From the NCBI RefSeq assembly GCF_051020975.1, contig NC_135040.1:5263501-5327500 (forward strand): a stretch of DNA of 64,000 bases, in the 5' to 3' direction. The translations under genes and the position numbers were made by a program. A model generated the notes under the pieces. The model was not told where the DNA came from, searched no databases, and saw nothing but the letters and a program-made list of their open reading frames with translations. Source of the DNA: Osmia lignaria lignaria. Lineage: Eukaryota > Arthropoda > Insecta > Hymenoptera > Megachilidae. This document shows positions 34,964 through 47,110 of the stretch, piece after piece (within the stretch, counting starts at the first letter, position 1; every line of letters starts with the position of its first letter).

Positions 34964-35845
34964 TGTAGATGTGAGGTCCCTCCATTTATTAGTTCTAATA
35001 GTACCATAGTACTTTTTTATGCAGAATGTTTCAAGGAGTTGACACAAGTAAAAAAAAATGCAATTCCATTTAAATAAAAAGTGGATTTGCATTTTTTGAG
35101 TGCATCGTTGCATTTACGGAGAAAATGAAATCACAGAAAAATAGACATTATCATACTATTGAACTTTTACATAAACAGCTTTTTCCTATCTCTTACCAAA
35201 TTCAAGATAATAACCCGTCAGAAATTGCATGACGTATCCTGTATATTCTTATTAATTAAAACACATTTATTTAAAGAATTTAATAACTTTTTCTAAAAAA
35301 TTTCTCAGATTGCACGTTCCTTCGGTTCTTTAGAGTAGGCATATATTTATCAGCAGCTAGGGGTGCTACGGTGCGCTATATAAAATCCACGCGTTCAGTC
35401 AGTCAGAATTTATCGGAGCGGGGCAATTCTATCATTTGGGTTGAAAGAAGGATAGCACGATCACCGTACATCTCACTCTGAACACGCGCCAATGTTTCGC
35501 TTTCATTCTTCAGGCGTATCATCGCGATGCCTCTGGCGAGGTGAGCGTTTAAATGTGTTTGTAAAATTCCTTAAGGCGCTGTTGCCTTCCTAGATCGTGT
35601 TGCGCGCACGCTAACTGAGAATTAAACCTTTCAAGTTAGTACCAGACCACGCAAGTGACTCCACCAGGCCCAACGAAAAAACTGCTGTAATACCGACGTC
35701 CCGAATTGGAGAAGTCACGTGCCGTGTCTACCCCCTTAAGGACTTCTTTAACAGCGAATTTGGAAATATGGAATGGTTGCATACGAGAAACTAATATTTG
35801 CAAGAATATTACTAAGGAAAATAAAATACGATTATTGTTGCTTAC
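34964..35845. other. Spacer with a candidate plus-strand TATA box
   Basis: TATATAAAA at 35377-35385 is followed by TCAGTCAGTCAG at about 35395, as in insect TATA-Inr promoters or LTRs. No ORF follows that I can assign. The source may be a retroelement. Confidence 0.3.
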
Positions 35846-35978
35846 CTAGTTGATTTAAAATTTCTCCTATTTCCTTCCAGACAGCATCCTTTTTATAATT
35901 GTCACTATAATTTTTATCTTCTTGATTATACAAAAAAGTATAATGCCTCACTAACTCTATTAACTTTTCGTTCTGCAT
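35846..35978 (-). CDS. MADF-domain protein, single exon fragment
   Basis: From ATG at 35978 the minus strand reads a start then KLIELVRHYTFLYNQEDKNY and WKEIGEILNQL, the first two helices of the MADF (Adf-1 type, Myb/SANT-like) DNA-binding domain. A consensus donor GTAAGC follows at 35845-35840, so it looks like a first coding exon. Further exons were not found downstream on this strand. MADF domains occur in host transcription factors and in transposon-derived genes, and the flanks here are repeat-rich, so either is possible. Confidence 0.55.
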
Positions 35979-36434
35979 TATTATAATATATTGCTCACAC
36001 CACGTCTGTTCTATCGTCAGATTTTGTCTGAACCAAATGCATATCATACAACAGCGTCCGTTCGGTCGCATTTCGATCGTTTCAGTCACGTATCGCTTCA
36101 GTCAAATTATTCTTTTCGAGAATATCGGTCGTCTTATATCTGAAACGGAACGCGTCTGAACCGATCCATCACGGTATATATAAACACTCGTATTCAATAA
36201 CACAGAACAATATTTGTCGGAACCTAACTGATCGGAAACGGCCCGTGTCTGAACGGATAATATAAATCGACCTTAATGCGCGCCTTCCTGGCGGCCCGTT
36301 GGAGTCCTCGTAGCGTCCATCCTCCGTGGTCCCATGACTGTTCCTCTTTCCGCCTGCGTCTCCGTCCTCGAAGAAAAATACCGCATCTGACGATCCGTCC
36401 ATCTTTCCCGACATCCGTCACAAATCTTTTCAAC

Positions 36435-36753
36435 CTTGTTACGGGGAAAACGTAACGTTGGTGGATAATACGCCTAGCGAGCAGTATCCGTAGAGACTTG
36501 CTCGTGGCGAAATAAATGACACGATGAACTTCGTTTGAGAGTGAGAAATAATCTGAGTGATTATTCTTTTTGTGGCCTGCTTTTATACGTTCAGTCGCAG
36601 GGTTTAGGGTACAAAGTTCGAAAGACTTGGTGTTTCATCTAGTCGTGTCGAACATGATTCAGTTATGTCGAAAATATTTGACAGTGCGAAAACTATATTG
36701 TTTGAAATGACTAATTTTGTTATCACTGATGAGCCGTCTGTCTGATCGTTACA
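36435..36753 (-). mobile_element. Probable LTR fused to the gag remnant
   Basis: On the minus strand this segment starts TGTAACG and ends CCCCGTAACA, with a TATAAAAG box near 36590. It overlaps the 3' end of the gag frame (36723-36753). No second LTR copy was found upstream of gag, and no target duplication is clear. Confidence 0.5.
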
Positions 36754-37634
36754 ACCTTGACTAAGTCCTGCAGCATTGCATCAGTGGAGGCATATTCACG
36801 CCCAAGCACATAATGCGAGAGCTCTCTCGACCACAGGCCAGGATCCCTGATTTCGCCGACGCTGAAATCTAAACCCTTGCACAACCAAATTTTATCAAGT
36901 ACATAGTCTTGCAGAATCTCATTCGGTTTCTGCACTCGGGCGGACATAATCTTAAGTTTCTCACTACGCGTGCGCGAATACGTAAACGCGGAAACAAACG
37001 CATCTTCAAAGTTCTGAAAACTTTGTACCGTCTCACCTTTGTTCATGAGCCACTTCCAAGCCCCGTTTCTCAATCGAACCTTAGCCACACTCAACGTTAC
37101 CTCTTCACTCCAGCTATGCAGTGTCTTAGTATTTTTCAGGTCATTAATCCACGCGCGCGCACTTTCAGGTCCTTCATTACCATGGAATTCGCGAATTGTA
37201 TCATGAACACTGGCCATTGAAATTAACTGATTCTGACCTTGCCGGTCAGCATTCAACGACCCTTGCAATGTCGTTAAACTTTGCGACTGACTCAACATAA
37301 CCGTACTAAGCGTTTGAATAGCGTTCGCTAACATTTCGGCTTGCGACTTAACTGAATTTACGGAGGGCAATGGCGGTTAACGCCCCTCTTGTTATCTTCG
37401 CAATTCCGCTTCCATGGCGCGCACATTCGTTTCGTATTGTTCGCGCTCTTCTTGTCTACGCTGCTTCTGCCTTTCTATTTCCGCAAGAGCGGCTCGCAAC
37501 TCTTCCTTGCTCATTTCGCCGCTTAACACGTCGCGCAAACCGTTATTCGTAACGAACTTTTCGAAGTCGTTGCCGGATGACGTCACCGGCTTTGTGACGG
37601 CTTTGTTCTTCGCGATCGTCAACTTACTACGCAC
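36723..37634 (-). pseudogene. Ty3/gypsy-like gag remnant
   Basis: An upstream frame (37634 to 37392) reads a coiled-coil-like stretch rich in E, R and Q (ERQKQRRQEEREQYE), then stops twice. The main frame (37370 to 36723) shows IREFHGNEGPESARAWINDL, then LRNGAWKWL and FEDAFVSAF, the capsid pattern of retrotransposon gag (retrotrans_gag type). No zinc knuckle, protease or reverse transcriptase follows, and the frame runs straight into LTR-like sequence. It is a deletion derivative or truncated copy. Confidence 0.75.
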
Positions 37635-37730
37635 TTTTCAATTCATGCTTACTTCACACGCGGTTTTACCAGTTTTTAATCTTACGTCCTTAACAATTAA
37701 TCAAAAGTATCTTAGACACTTCTTAATATA

Positions 37731-37926
37731 CAGGGTGTCTCAGCCGATTTTGACATCTTGATTTCCTCGGTATTGTGGCACGTAGTGAAAATTGTTTCAT
37801 AGGGAACTTAAATGGTATCCAATTCGGCATGTTCTGGTGTTATTAGTTTTTTCGCACGTAGACGCGTCAAAAACTTTGTTTTTTTAAATGAAATGGGATA
37901 CTTTTTTATGTACCTGAGATACCCTG
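37731..37926. mobile_element. MITE-B (196 bp, mariner-type ends)
   Basis: Starts CAGGGTGTCTCAG and ends GAGATACCCTG, with TA at 37729-37730 and 37927-37928. The interior could be a scrap of a longer element, with no ORF. A related left end only (CAGGGTGTCACAG) lies at about 38485. Confidence 0.75.
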
Positions 37927-37934
37927 TATAGTCT

Positions 37935-38238
37935 AAATTACATCGTGTTTAGTCTTATTTTAATCAATAAAACTTGACAATTACATTGATAAAAGTTTCA
38001 TCCAACAAAAATAAAAAATAAAAATATTTTATTGTTAAATTAGTGTTGTCTCACCGATATACTGTTTTCGGTTGCTTTGATTCTCGGATCTCTTTGTCTT
38101 TCGCTGTCTGCCTTTTTCTAAGTTCGGCAACATTCAAAGGTTCGGCCCGTGCCATTTCTATCAATAAAAATCTATACCTCCACTTCGTAAATGCATGGCT
38201 TGACCCCTGATTTTTAGGTGCTCATCCAACTTATACTG
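37935..38238 (+). mobile_element. Tigger-like element copy T7 (decayed right half)
   Basis: Family landmarks remain in diverged form: ACATCGTGTTTAG, AAAGTTTCATCCAAC, CACCGATATACTG and a damaged terminus ATCCAACTTATACTG before TA. It is older than the other copies. Confidence 0.6.
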
Positions 38239-38859
38239 TACTAGAACGTAAATTATAAATCCGTATGGTAAAAGATGATCTTGTCCAGCCATTAGAAATA
38301 AGTGATTGTATATTCGGTTTATTCGTCAATGTCTGATAACCTTGACCTGGTATTCGAATAACTGGCCAGCAAGGCTAACAGCTCAACTTGACCGATTACA
38401 TTGAGGCTACTTCATGCTCGCGGTCAACTACATAAGCGATCGTTTTCTATAGAAGATGACCTAGAGAGACTACCAGATTATACAGGGTGTCACAGAAAGA
38501 GTAAAAATCCTCTGGAAAAATGATTGCTGAGGCGAACCTGAACAACATTTTCGTTTACCAAAATACTCCACGTGCCCCGCTTCTGCCACAACACACTGTT
38601 CGTACGGCCGCTGCCACGTTGCTATTGTACTGGGAAAATATGGAAAACATGTAATATTCCGCTCTATTTCGTAACGTTTTCACGATGTTACTGGTTGTGC
38701 TTTGTAACTTGAAATGGGACTGCTAGCTTGAGTGGCCATTAATCTGTTATTCTTGACAACCGATTTCGTACCACGATTTCATTAAAAGACAAGGATATTC
38801 TACATCTAGTCCTACTGGTAATAACCGATTTAACGCTGGCAGAACAACAACGGCTCGTG

Positions 38860-39010
38860 CCGACTGTTTGAATGTTGCCGAACGTAGAAAAGGACAAAGA
38901 ACGAAAAAGAACGAGGTCCAAGAATTCAAAGGGTCGAGAAAAACACATCGACCAGACAATATTAATTCAATAATAACTTTCTTGTTTTTTATTTTTGCCA
39001 AATGAAACTT
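38860..39010 (-). mobile_element. Tigger-like element copy T8 (decayed)
   Basis: Inverted, diverged copy of the same right-half sequence as T7, with CGTAGAAAAGGACA and ATTAATTCAATAATAAC. It abuts the R1 block at 39012. The outer end is not identifiable. Confidence 0.5.
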
Positions 39011-39011
39011 T

Positions 39012-39188
39012 GGTAATTATTGAGATTAGGTTACACCTCACCGATTTTGATGAAAAAATATGTTGTAAAACTCAACACATTGAACAACTTTTTCCTATAC
39101 ATATAACCGCCGCTCGGCCTTAGTTTTCGAGATATTTTCGAAAAACTGCTGCTACTACTACAATGAATTCTACGTATACCTATGCATG
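39012..39188 (+). repeat. R1 dispersed repeat copy
   Basis: Close match to 4874-5052, beginning GGTAATTATTGAGATTAGG and ending near TATACCTATGCAT. Confidence 0.85.
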
Positions 39189-39349
39189 TATACTACTATA
39201 CATGCTAGCTTATAACTACTAGCTGAACTAAATTTGTCACGTGACTTGTTCTGTATTATCCAGATAATGGCGGAACTCGTCTGTGGGAATGCTTTTACGG
39301 GAATTCACTTTTCGTCCTTATATGAAAAGATTTTGATCTAAATACGGGT

Positions 39350-39557
39350 TCATTTGAAAGAGGAAGGTTCAATGTAGGGCGGTCTGGTCACCGTTTGAGT
39401 CACAGAACTGGTTTAGTGACCTAAAAAATACTTGGAATCTGCGGATGTATTTTGTCGATTTTTCCTCTATTTTGGACACTCATATTATTAGATATCAACA
39501 CAATCGCGTTGAACCATGACCAGACCGCCCTGCATTGGACCTTCCTCTTTCAAATGA
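39350..39557. repeat. Inverted repeat with 41-bp arms
   Basis: CATTTGAAAGAGGAAGGTTC at 39350 and GGGCGGTCTGGTCA at 39377 are inverted at 39517-39557, with a few mismatches and a spacer of about 125 bp. Probably a MITE core. Its outer limits are not clear. Confidence 0.7.
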
Positions 39558-40385
39558 GCCCTCACCCGGCCCTAAATTTTCTCATAGTAAACCCCTGTTT
39601 AGGCCCATTTTTGCCGTTAATGTCACCTCGCTGCATTACCCGTGTCTACCCCCTTAATCGATTATTATCGATACATTTTTACAGAATATCGATATTTTTT
39701 ATCTCTGTGAGAAAACTGAACAGCATGATATGATAACGCGACGAGCACTATTCAATGAGCGTATAATTTTCAAGAAATGTTGTATGCTCATTGGGTATAA
39801 GTCGTGTTCCGAAATTCATTACCAGCACTGAAAATCTTTAATACGTAACTAGATTCCAGCTCTGGCAGTAAATTTCGGAATGCGACTAAATAAGAATGCC
39901 ATACGCATTTGTGCTATTATATTCTTGTAACTCTTATTAATTGTTCTTCATTCTTATTCTGTGATCTTAGATTAAAAAAATTATCTTATCCAAATGCTCC
40001 ATCTATAATTTTCTTTATCATCTCACTCCTTTTGCATCTGTTCTGCTATTGCAGGTACAGTGACTTTTTATAATGTACGCATAATATTTTGATGTTTATG
40101 CTACTTATGCATATCTATTCTTAGAATATCCCATTCCCTATAGATTTAATAAAAACATTTTTTCTAGTCACGAAGTCAACCCTGTTGCACTTACAGCTCA
40201 AGAACCCGCAAAATACATTTGTACTATTACTACTTGGGGAAATTCATTAATATTCATTGAAGTTAACATTGAATGTACGATTCTGATTTAACTATATTTT
40301 TTAGTAAAACTTAAATAAGAAAGATAGTGTAATATTTTTTGTTTACCTGTATATGCATTTTCTAGGCTACACTCTAGGAAATGTG
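39558..40385. other. Intergenic spacer
   Basis: AT-rich, no gene recognised. Confidence 0.4.
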
Positions 40386-40530
40386 CTCAGGGTGATGTTT
40401 CCAAAATCAGCCCTAATAAAAAAGAATTCGATACTTCGACATTTTTTAAAAAGCATCGATATTTAATTATCGATTTTTTAACTAATCGATTATTTTAACA
40501 TTGACATTTTTTTCGAACATCGCCCATCCC
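40386..40530. repeat. R5 ATCGATTTTT repeat
   Basis: ATTATCGATTTTTTAACTAA followed by TCGATTATTTTAACAT and ending CATCGCCCATCCCTAC. The same block recurs at 52545-52612, directly beside R4 copy 2. Its right edge, CCCATCCCTA, looks like a transposon terminus. Confidence 0.65.
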
Positions 40531-40836
40531 TACAATGAACCTAATTGGTTCTCTGATTGAATTTCATTTCTCTTTAATCGAACGTTTAATTACTTGGCGT
40601 TGTTTAAATCATGCTAACCAAGCTTTATAATGAATACTCCTTGATAATTAACAATTTAATAACAAAAACCGATTTCCATCTTAAAGTTTGAATTTAACGC
40701 GCTTAGAATAACTTCAGGCACTACATTCAAGTTTTTCATATAGCCTAATTCACAACTTATTCTACAACGAAATGTAGCTACATTCACACATACAGGCGAA
40801 AATCGCAACAATATAAAAAAGTAGACTAGTATGGTA

Positions 40837-41800
40837 CAGTAAAAGCTGGATATATGCAACAAAAGTTTGACTGGATATATGCAACATCGCTATCCCCTCC
40901 ACTTGGAGGGATCCCCCTAAGCCGAACCGAGCCGCTCGGCGAGGAAACCGTGTAATATGATCCGACCGTAATATCGATGTGACTAATACTAATTGAACGA
41001 TAAAACTTTTTTATTTTTAACTTTTTCTTAATGAAACTTTTACTAACGCATTTGTAAGATTTTTCTGATTAAGATGGTACCAAACACGATATGATTTGAA
41101 TTACATTTGTTTATTAAAGTAATAATAAAACTGTACATATGCATAAGGCAGGCCGTACACCACAGATACATCAAACACGCAACATGCAACATGTAACACG
41201 TTGCATGTTGTGTACGAACGTAGAATAGGTATCGCGGCACGGTACAAACGATTTGTACGAACGTAGAATAGGTAACGCGGCACGGTACAAACGATTTGTA
41301 CGGACACAGAATCGGTACCAAGACTGGATATATGCAACGTTTAAATGCCCAGAATCGACACCTCGGCTGGATATATGAAACATTAAATGCCCAGAATCGA
41401 CACCTCGGCTGGATATATGCAACGTTTGAAACCAGAGCCGACACCGCAACCGGTTTTCATTTTCAATCGTCCTTTGCTTTTCGCCACTTTTAACATCAAT
41501 TTTAGCAAGTAATTATAATTCAAACTATATCGTGTTTGGTACCACTTTAATCACAAAAATCTCACTAATGCGCTAGTACAAGTTTCATTAAAAAAAAGTC
41601 AAAAATAAAAAAGTTTTTTGATTCAATTAGTTTAGTCACACCGATACGTTTCGGCTCTTTCCTTTGATCATCGGACCTCTCTGTTTCCGCCACTGTCTGT
41701 CCTTTTCTACGTTCGGCGTGTAACCCGAGATTCGACACCTCGACTGGATATATGCAACGTCTGGGTCCCAATGTTTGTTGCATATATCCAGCTTTTACTA
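40837..41800 (+). mobile_element. Tigger-like element copy T9 (complete, 964 bp)
   Basis: TA at 40835-40836 and 41801-41802. The final base of the right terminus is mutated (CTA for CTG). It has two terminal-type motifs at each end and three tandem internal units in plus sense near 41322, 41366 and 41409. One internal unit carries the GAAAC variant. Confidence 0.92.
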
Positions 41801-42069
41801 TATTTCGGAAAAATCAAAAACATTTGAATGCTCATATGTGCCAACTATCAAATTACGGATAAAAGCAATATGGCGTCATAGTGACCTGTCATACTATGTA
41901 CTTACAACACTATATGCTACTATATATATAGCAATTCTGATGTATAGTAAGTAAGTGCATATTTAAGTACCTAAGTACATCTTACTACATTTTAAAATTT
42001 TATTAGGGTTATGTTAGTTAACATTTAACATAAGTTAAATATTTTTCATAAAAATTACAATTACAAGAC

Positions 42070-45000
42070 ATGGCTACTAATAAAAATGTTATTGTACTTG
42101 CACCAAATGGTCGTCGACAAAACGTCAAAGTTACTGCCAATACTACAATATTACAAGTAAGTAACAAACTGATTTATGTCATTAACTAACTCAAAGTTCA
42201 ATTATTAAAATTTATTATTTGCAATAACGTTAAATCAAATATGCCTTTCATAGATGCTGGAAGAAGTTTGTCAAAAACAAGGTTATAACGTAGACGATTA
42301 CGATGTCAAGTAAAAATCGTTTCACACATACATTAACATATAAAAAATGATATCAAAATAAATCTTAATTCATAATATTTTATTTGTAGACATTTCAATC
42401 AAGTGTTAGATCCCAATGCAATATTAAGGTTTACGGGTTTACCAAATAATGCACAATTAGAAATGATACCCTGTACAAAGACCCGTTTAAATTCTACTGT
42501 CACAATAGGTGTGCAATTAGAAAGTGGGGAGAGATTAATGGCAGAGTTTATGCCAAATGTAACATTAATTGAAGTTTTACAGCATCTGGATCTCAATGAA
42601 GATCTTGAAAAAGTTGCTTTAACCTACATGCATTGTGAGGTATGAACATATCTAAGTAATATGTTATTAACCTATTTCAATAAGGATTTAATGCTATATG
42701 TGCATGTGTATTGTTTCAAGAATCAGTTATAATGTATGAATTATTATTTTATCAAAATTGGAGTCATTAAATAATGACATTACAGGACGACAAGGAAATA
42801 GATGGCCAAACTTCGGTCCAATGTTCCTAAGAATGGAATAAGATCATATAAACATAGGTCTAAAAACTCTTTTTTGCCAAAATATAGGCACCTTTTGATT
42901 ATGATAGAGTATTTTAGGAATGTTTAGGACTTACTTAATACCGATTTTCTTCTGCTACAAATACACACTTCATATCAATGTCTCAAAGATTGTTGAAGAT
43001 GTTACAGAATTTCTGGTGTATTCCAAATTTTCAAGCCATCAATAGTGTTGTTATCATAAACTAAATTTTTAAGATGTCTCCAGAAATAAAAATCCAAAAG
43101 ATCTAAGATAGGAAAGCATGCAGGCCAGACAATTAGTTTTTTTCTATTAATCCATTTATTAATGTAGTATTCATATTAAGATATTTCTGTACAGCTTCAC
43201 TAAAATGTTTGTGCATAAATTTGAGTGCGTATTAATGAACTATAGTACAATATCTAATAAAATGTGGAAAGCTTATTTTCCAAAAATTGTGTAATTTCTA
43301 TCTTTTAGTGTAGATGGAGGAAAACATGGTCGAATAACAAAACTTTTAACAATCACAACCCTTGTATAACATGTTGATATTGGAATGAATCATTTGAATA
43401 GCACTGTCTTCATTATAAAACGTTCAGATATGTACTGATTTACTGTAAAAACTACTGTCTTCAATGTCAACATAACTTAACATGCTCTAACATATTTAAT
43501 TCTAGCAAATGAAATAATGACAGTGCTTAAAATTCTATGTCTGGCAGCTATTCTAGAGAATTTTCGATGTATGCAAAAGGTGTCTATATCTTGGAAAGGA
43601 ATAATTTTACATTTATTGTTTATATGATTTCTTTTCATCGTAAGAAACAGTAGAATATGGTGCCAAAGTTGGGCTACTCCCTTGTTACATCATATACATG
43701 TTATAGTTTATTGAAGTTACTTAAATGGTCATTATTATAAAAAATGCAGATGCAGAATTATCTGTATGTGTTTATAAATTAAAAGGGAAGCGTTGCTGTA
43801 CAGATTTTTACGTGATCTTTCTGCATTGCCGATGTAAAGTAATTACAATCCCAAAGTTGTTGCTTACAGCGAGTAACTTCAATGTGCCCCCCCCCCCCCC
43901 CCCCCCCCCTCCCCCTCCCCATCATGGTTAGGTATAGCACCAATGCGCTAGTACAAGTTTCATTAAAAAAAAGTCAACAATAAAAAAGTTTTTTGATTCA
44001 ATTAGTATTAGTCACACCGATACGTTTCGGCTCTTTCCTTTGATAATCGGACCTCTCTCTTTCCGCCACTGTCTGTCCTTTTCTACGTTCACGCTTGACT
44101 GCTCGTCGCGTGTAACTCGAGATTCGACACCTCGACTGGATATATGCAACGTCTGGGTCCCAATGTTTGTTGCATATATCCAGCTTTTACTGTATTTATA
44201 AATACAACAAATGATTTATCTTGAAATAAAATAATGAAACTAATATTTTAAAACAAAATTTAACTATTCTGTTGAGTTCTCCTATAAAATTGAACAACTT
44301 TCGTATAAAACATTTTTTAGCATTTTCAATGATTTGCAAAATCATTAAACTATCACAAAGCATTCTGACATGAAAAGTTCCACTTCTTTAAATTGGTTTA
44401 TTGAATAATACAGATTGATTAATTAACCAATTATTAAACTGGTTTATTGATTAATAAAAAAAATAGACTTATAAACAATTTATTTATTACTATTAATGTA
44501 AAAATTTGTTTCACATCGCGTCGCGGCCTTGAGAGCTAGCAAACACAAAGTTGTGGTTTTTTCTAATACCAGAACGTGTTGTGGTTGTTTCGTTCTGAAA
44601 ACAGAAATTTCATACTATGGTATTTTGGTGTGACAGAATGCGATATGATTATTTATAAGCAGAATAAATGGAAATTTCTTGTTAAAGCTGTACATACCTC
44701 TAAATTCTAAAGCCACAATAGGTTCTTGTAGTTTTTTTTGCTTATTAAGTGGTTTCGTATTCTGAGCTTATCATATATATTTAAACCAAATGTACCTGCT
44801 TATACAGTTACACGTATTAAATAAGTAAATAGAAATAAGATAAAAATTATGAAACAGTTATCCATATAATTTAATTAATTATAATGCAATATTCATTTTG
44901 AACTTCATAATTGTTTTTATAGATTTATGGAGTTGATACTTTAAAGAAGACAACTTTAAAATCATTAGGTCTGAATAATGGCAGAGCTGTATTACGCCTA

Positions 45001-46541
45001 ATACATCGGCATCCTCGAAAGTCAAATGATGCCGTTTCCACAAAGTCGGAATCTGTAAAGGGTATTGAAAACTCTAATTCAGATAATAAAGCAACGGCTT
45101 CTAATAAAGCTGTAAGTCCTATAATTCCCTTACAAAAGGAGGAGCAAAGACCAAGAAAATTAGAAATCTGCCCCCAGCATGTAGAAAGAAAAGAACAGAC
45201 AATAATAAGAACAGATGAAACACATAAGGTTTTTAAAGGAGAAGAAGGTAAATCGGTAATATCAATGAAGAAAGATAGCTGCGAAAGCTCACCACAAACA
45301 TGTTACAAACGCGAAATAACACGTCTACCTGATATAGAATTTGTAAGATATATTTATACAAAGGATAATCTCCTTTGGTATGTATATATAATTCATAATT
45401 GCTTTTGTTATAGTTGGGTGAGAGAAATGCTTTAGTGTTCAATCAAGCTGAAATGAAACCAATATCCAGAGATGAATTACCAGATGATTTTTACGATTTA
45501 ACAGTTGATGATGCAAAAATACTACTAAGAGACGTTAAACGTTACAGGAAAGAACTGGAAGAAGCACCTCTTTTAACAACCGTTCAGCGACAATTAAATC
45601 AAGAAAAACGAACGTTAAATCAGTTGAATAAATATAATTATACAATAATTCGCGTACACTTTGCAGATCAGTTTATTCTTCAAGGTTTATTTCAACCAAA
45701 AGAAACTGTACAAATGATCAAAGATTTTATCAAAAATTATTTAGCTGATCCAAATAGTGATTTCGTTATTTGTAAGTAGCACTAACATTTAACAAACTTC
45801 CTAATTATGATTACCATCAGAACATCTTCAAAATTATAAGAAATATGAAAATATTTTTTTTATTAAGAAAAACCTATAACTTAGTTCCTTCTTTATACAT
45901 AGATTGCGATGTTATTCAATTAAGAATTAGCTGATATGAATTTAGCAAGTATTTAAAAACGTCGTTGTATAAAAAAACTTTTTTGTAATTTAACTTGATA
46001 ATTAATTACTACAGAATAATCCTGCTTAAGAAGTAAATATTTATTTTTTCATAAAAATTTACTCTTTTATAGGTTTTGAGAAGTTTAGATGGTAATTTTT
46101 AGATACTATGAATATCAATTACTTTAAACAATATATAAGTAATTGAAACAAAAATTATATTATTCTTCAGAGATGTTTAATACATATTTTTATTATTTAA
46201 CAGTTACTACTCCACCGAAATGTATTTTAGATGTAAATACATCTTTGATTAATGAAAATTTAGTTCCTTGTGCTAACGTTTATTACTCTGGACCGTCAGC
46301 TCTCAAAACAGATGTAAAACAAAAAGTCACAGACCCTAAGAAAGTTAAAAGACAAGTAGCTGAAATTAGGTAATTGAAAATTGATTACATATTTTGTCAA
46401 ATAGTTATTATTATAATACATATACTATACAATATACCCTACTGTTACTTTTGTAGAATGGCAATGATAAATCAAGGAGACCAAATCTCAAGAAATGATG
46501 TGAAAATAAATAGCACTAATCAAGGGGAAATCAATACATAG
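42070..46541 (+). CDS. ASPSCR1: ASPSCR1/TUG, UBX-domain tether protein
   Basis: Adaptor of the p97/VCP ATPase. The mammalian protein tethers GLUT4 vesicles. Seven exons in one frame: 42070-42156, 42254-42309, 42390-42639, 44923-45342, 45414-45771, 46204-46369, 46457-46541, giving 473 residues and a TAG stop. The N-terminal ubiquitin-like domain (about residues 5-75) shows VIVLAPNGRRQNVKV and DDYDVKHFNQVLD. A second ubiquitin-like part follows (TVTIGVQLESGERL, VDTLKKTTLKSLGL). After a polar linker the C-terminal UBX domain appears (RVHFADQFILQGLFQPKETV, then FIKNYL and TTPPKCILD). AATAAA at 46711 is a likely polyadenylation signal. Intron 3 (2.3 kb) holds a mariner remnant and a Tigger-like fragment. 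Convergent with ecdysoneless. Confidence 0.95.
42930..43270 (-). pseudogene. Mariner/Tc1-type (DDE_3) transposase remnant
   Basis: The minus strand reads INRKKLIVWPACFPILDLLD then FYFWRHLKNLVYDN, a decayed form of the WPARSPDL-PLDFFLWGHLK segment found around the last catalytic residue of insect mariner-like transposases. Stops follow within 40 codons. It lies in TUG intron 3. Confidence 0.65.
43887..43920 (+). repeat. Poly-C tract
   Basis: Twenty-three consecutive Cs (43887-43909) followed by T-interrupted C runs. It is very unusual in this AT-rich context and sits just before the break point of Tigger-like copy T10. Confidence 0.95.
43938..44192 (+). mobile_element. Tigger-like element copy T10 (right end only)
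   Basis: Right half with the intact terminal inverse of CAGTAAAAGCTGG and TA at 44193-44194. It is cut on the left near the poly-C tract. It lies in TUG intron 3. Confidence 0.88.
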
Positions 46542-46997
46542 TAAATATACAAACGAATCAGAAAACAGAATCAAAATACCAAAATGGTTAAGTTCACCAC
46601 TTTAATAATTTGGTAGTTCTTATTGTTGTTAACAAAACTATGTAACTATCGTAAAATACTGGAATTAACGTAATACTACATTTGTTATTGTAATTATATA
46701 TTCTTTATACAATAAACTGTGAAATATAAATCATATACATATACATTGAATTTTATCGTCTTTACTTCAACATTAGTATAAAATATAAATAATCGAATAT
46801 TGCGCAAGTGGTTATTAAAAAAATAATTAAACTTTTAATTTATTACATTACATCTCAATTAACTTATACAGAATAAAAATGTTATTTAATTTAAATTTCT
46901 TATCGTCAACGTAATAAATGTTACATATTTATTTATTTACTATATCTGTGATTAATTGGTTATTAAGAATTCCAATTAATTAACAATTATTAACATA
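46542..46997. other. TUG 3' UTR and spacer
   Basis: Non-coding, AT-rich. It contains the AATAAA at 46711-46716. The far end abuts an element that starts CAGGATGTCTTAG at 46998. Confidence 0.55.
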
Positions 46998-47110
46998 CAG
47001 GATGTCTTAGAAAGGTTGTGTGCCGTGAACACATGGCAAATCAAATCAGAAACTCTTTTATCATTTAACCATCTGTGTTATTCAAACTAGGTTGCATTTT
47101 TTATTCAAAC

